Assembly (NCBI GenBank): GCA_964440805.1 | Contig: CAYTTR010000066.1 | Span: forward strand, 1 to 6,541 | Source of the DNA: CAYTTR01 sp964440805 | Lineage (GTDB): Bacteria > Acidobacteriota > Aminicenantia > Aminicenantales > Aminicenantaceae | Direction: 5' to 3' | Length of the DNA: 6,541 nucleotides | Shown here: positions 1-5,641 of the stretch, piece after piece | How positions within the stretch are numbered: the first letter of the stretch is position 1 | How the letters are laid out: each line of letters starts with the position of its first letter | Made by a program: the position numbers and the translations under genes | The notes under the pieces: generated by a model | Told to the model about the DNA's origin: nothing | Seen by the model: only the letters and a program-made list of their open reading frames with translations | Databases searched by the model: none

Positions 1-93
1 CGAAAATATAATCAAGAGAGGCTGCATCAATCCTTAGGGGAATATGATACGCCTTATGAGGCTTATCGTCAGATGCAAATGGCTGTGGCATGA
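1..93 (+). CDS. IS3-like transposase, C-terminal fragment (5' part lies outside the window)
   Basis: Frame 1 is open from the first base and encodes 30 residues ending at TGA (91-93). The peptide contains YNQERLHQSLGEYDTPYEAY, which matches the closing motif of the DDE integrase-core (rve) domain of IS3-family OrfB transposases, usually written YN..R.H..LGY.TP.E.Y. The protein would catalyse cutting and joining of the element's ends. Only the tail is visible, so I cannot say whether the full gene is intact or which IS subgroup it belongs to. A right end of the element should lie a short way downstream, but I could not define its terminal repeat. Confidence 0.75.
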   Translation, partial: RKYNQERLHQSLGEYDTPYEAYRQMQMAVA

Positions 94-285
94 GAAAGGA
101 CATACACCTTAAAAGAGATTTAAATTTGGATTCAACATCACGGCCCACATATCCCACTTCCAAACAAATAATTCATCCATTGATAAAAAACCCAGCCCCA
201 AATTCTATTTTAATAAAGTCAGAGTGTGTGCTGATAACTGGATGAAACAACAGGAATTAAATAAATGATTTGATCCCTCCCTATT
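94..285. other. gene-free stretch between transposase tail and operon promoter
   Basis: This AT-rich stretch has no convincing coding frame, tRNA or terminator hairpin; the longest ATG frames are only a few codons (for example 8 codons from 242). It probably includes the right-hand non-coding end of the insertion sequence: a run around 139-155 (cacggcccacatatccc) has the GC-rich flavour often seen at IS3-family ends. The matching left end is outside the window, so this boundary is only a guess. Confidence 0.4.
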
Positions 286-319
286 GCCTGGAAAAGAAAT
301 CCCCATTTGACTTCCAGGC
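286..319. repeat. 8-bp perfect inverted repeat overlapping the -35 box (candidate operator)
   Basis: GCCTGGAA (286-293) and TTCCAGGC (312-319) are exact reverse complements separated by 18 bases, with centres 26 bp apart, about two and a half helical turns. The right arm begins on the last base of the -35 hexamer and runs into the spacer, so a bound protein would interfere with RNA polymerase. There is no T-tract after it, which argues against a terminator. It does not look like the TATA-rich ModE site. Which regulator would use it is unknown, and chance cannot be excluded. Confidence 0.4.
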
Positions 320-335
320 GGTGAAATAATATGAT
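307..335 (+). promoter_or_regulatory. sigma70-type promoter of the Mo/W cofactor operon
   Basis: TTGACT (307-312) and TATGAT (330-335) each differ by one base from the TTGACA and TATAAT consensus, and they are separated by the optimal 17 bases. The predicted start of transcription is about 339-343, immediately at the 5' strand of the riboswitch closing helix. No other equally good promoter was seen in the 345-base gap, and no internal promoter is needed because the downstream genes nearly all overlap. Confidence 0.75.
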
Positions 336-339
336 TATA

Positions 340-436
340 TTTCTCCGAGCTTCGAGGGCTAAAGCTTGGGCTAAGTCCTGAAGCCGAAAGGGTAGAACCG
401 GAAACGGTTTTACCTCCCGGAATAGGAAAGGAGAAA
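340..436 (+). promoter_or_regulatory. Moco/Tuco-family riboswitch candidate (molybdenum or tungsten cofactor sensor)
   Basis: What is seen: a 7-bp closing helix pairs TTTCTCC (340-346) with GGAGAAA (430-436). Inside it, 391-400 pairs with 405-414 as a 10-bp hairpin with one G-U pair, capped by a GAAA tetraloop (401-404). The strand between (347-390) is rich in alternative GGCT/AGCC pairings, for example 369-372 with 382-385. The CTCCGAGC start, GNRA-capped hairpin and CCTCCCGG segment (413-420) agree with what I remember of the Moco RNA motif, and the genes behind it are exactly its usual targets. The 3' strand of the closing helix is the wtpA ribosome site, which suggests translational repression when cofactor binds. 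Whether it senses the molybdenum or the tungsten form cannot be decided by eye. The WtpABC transporter behind it makes tungsten plausible. Confidence 0.8.
427..433 (+). promoter_or_regulatory. wtpA ribosome binding site, embedded in riboswitch helix P1
   Basis: AAAGGAG ends 5 bases before the GTG start at 439. Bases 430-433 (GGAG) are base-paired in the riboswitch closing helix, so the site would be open or hidden depending on folding. It also fixes the start codon: no ATG follows in frame until codon 127. Confidence 0.8.
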
Positions 437-438
437 AA

Positions 439-1464
439 GTGAGCGGCTGGCAGTCCTTAAAAAAAGTTCCTCCTCAATTTTCCATAAAATTTCTTTTTAA
501 AATTTTCTTCTTTTCAACTTTTACTCTATTCCTTATTTTAACCGGCCCAAACTGCCGGAAGGAAAAAGAGGTGGAGCTAACGGTCCTTCATGCAGGCTCT
601 CTTTCTGTTCCTTTTAAACAAGCGGCTCAAGCTTTTACGGCCGAATATCCTTCGGTTAAAGTGAACCTGGAAAGCCACGGCAGCTTAACCTGTGCCCGCA
701 GGATAATAGACCTCGGCCAGAAGGTTGATGTTTTCGGTTCGGCTGATTCAGCAGTTATCCGCAACCTGCTTATTCCGGAGCATGCTTCTTATTGTATTGA
801 TTTTGCTTCCAACGAAATGGTCATAATGTACCGGCCTCAAAGCCTTCTCTCAGATAAAATAACTAAAGACAATTGGTATGATATTCTCTTAAATCCGGAT
901 GTCGAATACGGCCGTTCAGAGCCCAATTCCGACCCCTGCGGCTACCGGACGCTTCTTTCCTGGCAGCTGGCAGAAGCATATTACAATCATCCAGGGCTTT
1001 ACCAGAAACTTGAGAAAAACTGCCCGCCTGCAAACATCCGCCCCAAGGAAGTAGACCTTCTGGCTCTTCTGGAGACAGGTGAGCTTGATTACATTTTTAT
1101 CTACAGGAGTGTAGCCCACCAGCATGGAGGCCTTTATCTTGAGCTCCCTCAGGCAGTAAATCTCGGCTCTCCTCAGTGGGAAGATTTTTACCGCCGGGCT
1201 TCGGTAGAGATTCAGGGAAAAACTCCCCAAGATAAAATCATTCGCCAAGGAGCTCCCATGATTTACGGACTCACCGTACTCCGGAATGCTCCTAATCATG
1301 AGTGGGCGGTACGTTTTGCCGCTTTTCTGCTGGGGGCTGAAGGATGCCGGATTATGGAGAAAAACGGACAGCCTGTTTTAAAACCACCCCGGGTTGATAA
1401 TTTTGAAGCCCTGCCGGCTGAACTTAAAAAGCTGGTAGACCCCGACGGAGATTATAATCAATGA
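439..1464 (+). CDS. wtpA: tungstate/molybdate ABC transporter, substrate-binding protein (WtpA family)
   Basis: This extracytoplasmic binding protein captures tungstate or molybdate and hands it to WtpB. It is 341 residues from a GTG start chosen by the AAAGGAG site. A basic N-region and hydrophobic stretch (about 18-35) form a signal peptide, followed by Cys39. A lipoprotein anchor is likely, although Asn at -1 makes the lipobox atypical. Family hallmarks are HAGSLSVPF (51-59), GSADSAVI (100-107), NEMVIMY (125-131), GRSEPNSDPCGYRT (158-171), RPKEVDLLALLETGELDY (201-218) and a late YGLTV. By alignment from memory with the Archaeoglobus protein, whose Asp153 and Glu218 complete octahedral metal coordination, the equivalents are Asp165 and Glu215. 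The loop between them is about 15 residues shorter here. The presence of these ligands favours the WtpA class over tetrahedral-binding ModA. The stop overlaps the wtpB start (ATGA). Preference for tungsten over molybdenum is inferred, not seen. Confidence 0.92.
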   Translation: MSGWQSLKKVPPQFSIKFLFKIFFFSTFTLFLILTGPNCRKEKEVELTVLHAGSLSVPFKQAAQAFTAEYPSVKVNLESHGSLTCARRIIDLGQKVDVFGSADSAVIRNLLIPEHASYCIDFASNEMVIMYRPQSLLSDKITKDNWYDILLNPDVEYGRSEPNSDPCGYRTLLSWQLAEAYYNHPGLYQKLEKNCPPANIRPKEVDLLALLETGELDYIFIYRSVAHQHGGLYLELPQAVNLGSPQWEDFYRRASVEIQGKTPQDKIIRQGAPMIYGLTVLRNAPNHEWAVRFAAFLLGAEGCRIMEKNGQPVLKPPRVDNFEALPAELKKLVDPDGDYNQ

Positions 1465-2213
1465 AGCTTCGCCTGCTTTTTTCTTTCCTGGGAACGCTTC
1501 TTATTCTTTTTGTGGCTGTTCCCATTCTGAGGATGCTTATTACAGTGGAATCACCGGAGTTTATCCAGACTGCTTTCCAGGATGAAGTTATAAGTTCTGT
1601 GGCCTTGACTTTAAGAGCTTCTCTCTGGGCCACTGTTATTGCTCTTTTACTGGGTATTCCTTTGGCCTTTCTCTTAGCCAGAGAGGATTTTCCCGGGAAA
1701 AAAATCATAGAGAGTTTAATCGATATTCCGGTGGTTATTCCTCATACCGCCGCCGGCGTTGCTCTTCTTATGGTCTGGGGGCGGCAATCCATTTTTTCCC
1801 GGCTTACCGGTTTGCGCCTGGTTGGAACCGAGGCCGCCGTTACCTTGGCCATGCTGTTTGTTTCCCTTCCCTTTCTGGTTAACGGAGCCAAGGAGGGATT
1901 TAAGTTGATTGACCCCCGCTTTGAAAAAACCGCTTTGACTCTGGGAGCTTCTCCCTGGAAAGCTTTCTGGACGGTCAGTCTCCCCATGGCTAAAAAATCG
2001 ATACTGTCCGGCTCCATAATGATGTGGGCCAGGGGAATTTCGGAGTTTGGAGCAGTGGTCATTCTGGCTTATCATCCCATGACCGCTTCGGTTTTGATTT
2101 TCGAAAGGTTTCAGAACTTCGGCTTGAAATATGCAGCTCCGGTCTCGGCTCTCCTTATCTTGGTCAGCCTGGTGATTTTTGTGATTCTGCGATTGGTGGT
2201 GGACCGGAAATGA
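1461..2213 (+). CDS. wtpB: tungstate/molybdate ABC transporter, permease (WtpB/ModB family)
   Basis: This inner-membrane permease forms the oxyanion channel as a dimer with WtpC. It is 250 residues, normal for the family. Hydrophobic segments appear at about 5-23, 47-73, 85-106, 122-141, 180-203 and 225-247, consistent with five or six membrane helices. The cytoplasmic EAA coupling loop is clear at 155-175 (EKTALTLGASPWKAFWTVSLP region), with the conserved Gly162 and closing Pro175. The nearby ARGISEFGA (190-198) is typical of molybdate/tungstate/sulfate permeases. It starts at ATG 1461, overlapping the wtpA stop by four bases, with GGAG (1447-1450) upstream, and its own stop overlaps wtpC in the same ATGA fashion. 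The context with a WtpA-type binding protein supports wtpB over modB. Confidence 0.92.
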   Translation: MKLRLLFSFLGTLLILFVAVPILRMLITVESPEFIQTAFQDEVISSVALTLRASLWATVIALLLGIPLAFLLAREDFPGKKIIESLIDIPVVIPHTAAGVALLMVWGRQSIFSRLTGLRLVGTEAAVTLAMLFVSLPFLVNGAKEGFKLIDPRFEKTALTLGASPWKAFWTVSLPMAKKSILSGSIMMWARGISEFGAVVILAYHPMTASVLIFERFQNFGLKYAAPVSALLILVSLVIFVILRLVVDRK

Positions 2214-3220
2214 TTTCAGTAGAAAAAATTAATAAAAATTTCAAGGATTTTTCCATAAAAAATCTTTCCTTGAAAATCAATAAGGGAGAGTATTTTGTCC
2301 TTCTCGGTCCAAGCGGCGCCGGCAAAACTGTTGTTTTGGAGATGATGGCCGGACTAATGCGTCCCGACTCAGGACTCATTTCCGGTTTGGACGGTCTTAA
2401 GAGGGGACTGATTTACCAGGATTATATGCTTTTTCCTCATCTTGATGTTTTTCACAACATTGCCTACGGATTGAAAGTTCGAAAAATAAAAAAAGAAGAA
2501 ATGCTACTTTCAGTAAAGAAAGTCTCAGAGGAGTTGGGTATTGCCGGTTTTCTTTGGCGGCGGGTGGAGACTCTTTCAGGAGGAGAGAAACAGCGGGTAG
2601 CTATAGCCAGAGCTTTGGTTATAAAACCGGATGTCCTTCTATTGGATGAACCTACGGCTGCCCTTGATTTAAGTAATAGGAGTCAGATTCAGACACTTTT
2701 CCTTGAGCTTCACCGGAAATACAAATCAACTTTTATCCATGTAACCCATGATTTTGAAGAGGCTCTGGCCCTGGGAGACCGGATAGCTTTACTCATGGAC
2801 GGACAGCTCATTCAGGCCGGAGCTCCGGAACAAGTATTTAAAAATCCGGCCACCAAGGAAGCGGCTGATTTCCTGGGTTTTAAAAATGTATTTTCAGGCA
2901 GGATTAAAGATAATTTTGTGGAGCTGGGAAAAGTGAAAATATTTACTACAGTGGAGAAAGCAGAGCACGCCTGTATTGCCATTCGCTCCAATGACATTAT
3001 TTTATCCTCTGAACATCTACATTCTTCTGCTAGAAATTCTTTTTACGGAAAAGTAGTAAGACTTATTCCCCGTTTAAGTTCAATAGAAGCAGTGGTAGAT
3101 GCCGGCGTTATTTTCCATGCAGAAATCACTCAAAAATCCCTGCAGGAGATGAATCTTAAAGAAGGCACTCCGGTTTGGATTACTTTCAAAACTACTTCAG
3201 CCCGGGTTTTTCCCCATTAA
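2210..3220 (+). CDS. wtpC: tungstate/molybdate ABC transporter, ATP-binding protein with C-terminal Mop/TOBE domain
   Basis: This cytoplasmic ATPase powers the transporter. It is 336 residues from ATG 2210, which overlaps the wtpB stop (ATGA). The frame stays open further upstream, but that extension lies wholly inside wtpB and resembles no protein. Motifs are complete: Walker A GPSGAGKT (33-40), Q-loop Gln70, signature LSGGEKQ (122-128), Walker B VLLLDE (142-147), D-loop ALD (151-153) and switch His180. Residues 225-336 form the regulatory part. SARN (273-276) followed by a pattern ending in FKTTSARVF resembles a Mop domain, which in related ModC proteins binds molybdate or tungstate and shuts transport down (trans-inhibition). 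The ribosome site is weak, so translation probably depends on wtpB. ModC is an equally fair name on sequence alone; the partner genes decide. Confidence 0.92.
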   Translation: MISVEKINKNFKDFSIKNLSLKINKGEYFVLLGPSGAGKTVVLEMMAGLMRPDSGLISGLDGLKRGLIYQDYMLFPHLDVFHNIAYGLKVRKIKKEEMLLSVKKVSEELGIAGFLWRRVETLSGGEKQRVAIARALVIKPDVLLLDEPTAALDLSNRSQIQTLFLELHRKYKSTFIHVTHDFEEALALGDRIALLMDGQLIQAGAPEQVFKNPATKEAADFLGFKNVFSGRIKDNFVELGKVKIFTTVEKAEHACIAIRSNDIILSSEHLHSSARNSFYGKVVRLIPRLSSIEAVVDAGVIFHAEITQKSLQEMNLKEGTPVWITFKTTSARVFPH

Positions 3221-3227
3221 AGGAGGT
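3219..3227 (+). promoter_or_regulatory. strong ribosome binding site of moeA
   Basis: AAAGGAGGT is a near-perfect anti-Shine-Dalgarno match; GGAGG ends four bases before ATG 3231. It begins inside the wtpC stop codon. Unlike the weak wtpB, wtpC and MOSC-gene sites, it should allow moeA to be translated without help from the upstream gene. Confidence 0.75.
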
Positions 3228-3230
3228 CAG

Positions 3231-4400
3231 ATGATTCATTTGAAAGAAGCTTTTAAGATTCTTAATAAAATTCCGGTTTTTCCCCGGGAAGAAGCAATCC
3301 CTCTTGAAGAAGCAGCCGGACGTATTCTGGCTGAAGATGTTGTGTCTCCCATAGATATGCCCCCTTTCCACAAATCGGCCATGGACGGTTATGCAGTGAG
3401 TTCAACGGATGATTCTAAATGTTTTCAAGTGAAAGAGGTGATTCCCGCCGGATATGTTCCTAAGAAGACAGTAGGTCCGGGACAGTGTGCCAAAATCATG
3501 ACCGGAGGCATGCTCCCAGAGGGGACCGACCGGGTAATAAGGCGAGAGGTAACGGTGGAAGAAGAAGGGGTAATGCGGCTTGCCGGTGAAGACATAGAGC
3601 AAAATGTCTGTTTCAAGGGCGAGGATATAAAAGCAGGCGACCGGGTGCTGGAGCAGGGTATAATTCTTCGGCCTCAGGAAGTGGCGGTGGCAGCTTCTGT
3701 AGGAAAAGAAAAATTAAAAGTATACAAAAAACCGCTGGTGGGGATAGCTGCTACCGGATCGGAAATTGTAAAACCCGGCCTTTCCTTGAAAAAGGGACAG
3801 ATTTACGACAGCAACACTTATTCTCTTGGAGCTCAGTTAAAGCAGCTCGGAGTCCATCCTGAAAAAACCATCCGGATTGCCGACAGCCCGGGTGATATTA
3901 AAACTACTATTGCCAATCTTTTGGAAACTTGTGACTTAGTGCTTATCTCCGGAGGAGTTTCCATGGGAGATTATGATTATGTTCCCGGCATCCTTGAAGA
4001 ATTGGGAGTCCGGCTTCATTTTAAAAAAGTAGCCATAAAACCTGGAAAACCTACTGTTTTCGGCTCCAAAGATAAGATCCTGGTTTTCGGTGTTCCCGGA
4101 AACCCGGTTTCAACCTTCGTTATTTTTGAAATATTTATCAAGCCTTTTATTTACCGGATGATGGGGCATGAGTTCAAACCTCTTATTATTCAGGGGAAAC
4201 TGAAACGTGAATTGAGGAGGGAAAAATCCACCAGGACAGCTTTTTATCCTGTCTGTTTCAGTGGTGGGGAAGTAGAATTTCCCTCTTATCACGGCTCAGC
4301 CCATATTCTGGCTTTGACTCAAGCCAACGGCCTTATCCAGATGACGGCGGGGCAGGAGTTTATTCCAGAAGGAGCTTTGGTTGATGTACGACCGGTTTAA
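3231..4400 (+). CDS. moeA: molybdopterin molybdenumtransferase MoeA
   Basis: MoeA inserts molybdate (or tungstate) into molybdopterin, using adenylyl-molybdopterin made by MogA/MoaB, in the cytoplasm. The protein is 389 residues, close to the usual 400. Signature segments are PPFHKSAMDGYA (44-55), with Asp52 matching E. coli Asp59; TGG and PEGTD (91-100); ATGSEI (174-179); SGGVSMGDYDY (240-250); KPGKP (271-275); and GVPGNPVS (288-295), in the MPT-binding domain shared with MogA. The C-terminal beta domain (about 315-389) retains GSAHI. All expected domains are present, with no sign of damage. The gene sits 10 bases after wtpC and overlaps moaA by 17 bases. In organisms with several MoeA copies one may specialise in tungsten. 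The link to wtpABC hints at that here, but the sequence alone cannot show it. Confidence 0.95.
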   Translation: MIHLKEAFKILNKIPVFPREEAIPLEEAAGRILAEDVVSPIDMPPFHKSAMDGYAVSSTDDSKCFQVKEVIPAGYVPKKTVGPGQCAKIMTGGMLPEGTDRVIRREVTVEEEGVMRLAGEDIEQNVCFKGEDIKAGDRVLEQGIILRPQEVAVAASVGKEKLKVYKKPLVGIAATGSEIVKPGLSLKKGQIYDSNTYSLGAQLKQLGVHPEKTIRIADSPGDIKTTIANLLETCDLVLISGGVSMGDYDYVPGILEELGVRLHFKKVAIKPGKPTVFGSKDKILVFGVPGNPVSTFVIFEIFIKPFIYRMMGHEFKPLIIQGKLKRELRREKSTRTAFYPVCFSGGEVEFPSYHGSAHILALTQANGLIQMTAGQEFIPEGALVDVRPV

Positions 4401-5190
4401 CCGCCAAATAACTTATTTAAGAATAGCAGTCACCGACCGCTGCAATCTTCGCTGTACTTACTGCATGCCTGAAGAGGGGATCAAGCTTAAAAGACACGAG
4501 GATATTCTTTCTTATGAAGAAATAGTCCGAATTGCCCGGGAAGCAGTGGAGTTGGGAATACATAAATTCAGGTTGACCGGAGGCGAGCCTTTAGTAAGAA
4601 AAAATATCATTCAATTGGTAAGAGAGTTAAAGAAAATTAATGGACTGAAAGAGTTATCCATGACCACCAACGGAGTCCTTCTTTCCCTGTTTGCCTGGGA
4701 ATTAAGGCAAGCCGGTTTGGACCGCCTGAATATTTCCCTGGATACTCTAAAGCCGGAAAAATACCGGAAAATTACCCGGGTAGGTGATATTGAGGATGTA
4801 TTTTCCGGCATTGAAGCTTCCCTGAGAGTAGGATTTTCAGACACAAAACTCAACATGGTTCTCATCCCCGGAGTTAATACCGATGAAGTAGAGAAAATGA
4901 AAGAGTTTTGCCATAAAAAAGGGCTTACCCTTCAGAGAATAAATCATTATTCCTTGGAGGAGCGCTGCAGTATTCAACGGGAGTATCAAGCAGAAAGGCC
5001 TTTGGACTGCAGCCGATGTAACCGCATTAGATTAACCGCAGACGGCAAGCTGAAGCCTTGTCTTTTTTCCGACCTGGAAATAACTGTTAATATGGAAGAT
5101 ATAGAGTTGTCTTTAAAAAAAGCGATTTTGGCCAAACCCCGGGAAGGAACAAGCTGTTTTTCCCGGGAGAACTGGCAGATTGGAGGATAA
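4384..5190 (+). CDS. moaA: GTP 3',8-cyclase MoaA, unusually short form (radical SAM)
   Basis: MoaA is the radical-SAM enzyme that starts cofactor synthesis by rearranging GTP to 3',8-cyclo-H2GTP. The N-terminal cluster motif is CNLRCTYC (Cys20, Cys24, Cys27); the second is C209-X2-C212-X13-C226, exactly MoaA-like. GGEP is at 66-69. Substrate residues known from S. aureus MoaA appear as Arg13, Lys61, Arg63, Lys155, Arg214 and Arg216, and the protein ends in the Gly-Gly tail (267-268) needed for catalysis. At 268 residues it is well below the usual 320-340. About 44 residues are missing between the strand with Gln184 and Cys209, and the Arg192 position of S. aureus is Gln184, followed by Arg185. 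The frame is unbroken, so this looks like a natural short form. ATG 4384 (AAGGAG nine bases upstream) is preferred; TTG 4381 adds only one residue. Confidence 0.88.
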   Translation: MYDRFNRQITYLRIAVTDRCNLRCTYCMPEEGIKLKRHEDILSYEEIVRIAREAVELGIHKFRLTGGEPLVRKNIIQLVRELKKINGLKELSMTTNGVLLSLFAWELRQAGLDRLNISLDTLKPEKYRKITRVGDIEDVFSGIEASLRVGFSDTKLNMVLIPGVNTDEVEKMKEFCHKKGLTLQRINHYSLEERCSIQREYQAERPLDCSRCNRIRLTADGKLKPCLFSDLEITVNMEDIELSLKKAILAKPREGTSCFSRENWQIGG

Positions 5191-5191
5191 G

Positions 5192-5641
5192 ATGAAACTC
5201 ACCCATGTAACAAATAAAGGGGAGGCCCGGATGGTAAATGTGGGGAAGAAACCGGAAAGCAGGCGGGAGGCCAGGGCATCGGGGAAGATTTTTCTTCAAC
5301 CCCGGACAATTGAGTTAATTAAAGAAAACCAGTTGAAAAAAGGGGATGCCCTGGCTGTTTCCAGAGTGGCCGGAATAGGTGCAGCCAAGCAAACATCTAA
5401 TCTTATTCCTTTATGCCACAATCTTCCCCTTGATTATGTGGAAGTTACTTTTTCCTGGGCTGAAGACGGCTTGATTATTTCGGCAAAAGCCTCCTGCACC
5501 GGAAAAACCGGAGTGGAGATGGAAGCCTTGACCGCAGTTTCAGTGGCGGCTCTTTCGGTCTACGATATGTGTAAGGCGGTGGATAAGAAAATGCATATTG
5601 GAGAAATAGTTTTGAAAGAAAAGAAAAAAGATGAAGTTTAA
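5192..5641 (+). CDS. moaC: cyclic pyranopterin monophosphate synthase MoaC
   Basis: MoaC turns the MoaA product 3',8-cyclo-H2GTP into cyclic pyranopterin monophosphate, acting as a hexamer. The protein is 149 residues, slightly under the usual 158-161, with the shortfall at the C-terminus. Recognised blocks are KKGDALAVSRVAGIGAAKQT (49-68), LIPLCHNLPL (71-80), TGKTGVEMEALTAVSVAAL (103-121) and YDMCKAVDK (124-132). Equivalents of the E. coli active-site residues are present: Lys50 (Lys51), His76 (His77), Glu109 and Glu111 (Glu112, Glu114), Asp125 (Asp128), Lys128 (Lys131) and Lys144 (Lys147). Small differences include MVNV for the common MVDV and LCHN for LCHP. The start is ATG 5192, five bases after GGAGG (5182-5186). 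An in-frame TTG at 5180 overlaps that site and is rejected. It follows the moaA stop by one base. Confidence 0.94.
   Translation: MKLTHVTNKGEARMVNVGKKPESRREARASGKIFLQPRTIELIKENQLKKGDALAVSRVAGIGAAKQTSNLIPLCHNLPLDYVEVTFSWAEDGLIISAKASCTGKTGVEMEALTAVSVAALSVYDMCKAVDKKMHIGEIVLKEKKKDEV

Noticed and set aside
286..319. Inverted repeat as a terminator for the upstream transposase
   Set aside because: The 18-base loop is long for a terminator, there is no following T-tract, and it overlaps the promoter.
286..340. ModE binding site
   Set aside because: No TATA-rich dyad of the ModE kind was found here; the AT-rich bases 323-340 are explained by the -10 box.
1716..2075. Minus-strand open frames inside wtpB (also 1742-2062, 916-1299 and others)
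   Set aside because: Low-complexity shadows of strongly supported + strand genes, with no ribosome sites or recognisable domains.
2024..2209. Upstream extension of wtpC by 62 codons
   Set aside because: It lies wholly inside the conserved end of wtpB in another frame, has no ABC-protein similarity, and ATG 2210 overlapping the wtpB stop fits the operon pattern and begins right at the domain.
4384..5190. moaA as a frameshifted or decayed gene
   Set aside because: The frame is continuous, all six cysteines and the terminal Gly-Gly are in register, and the missing piece is one clean internal segment.
5180..5191. TTG start of moaC four codons upstream
   Set aside because: The TTG sits on the GGAGG site that serves ATG 5192 with ideal spacing, and MoaC proteins need no such extension.
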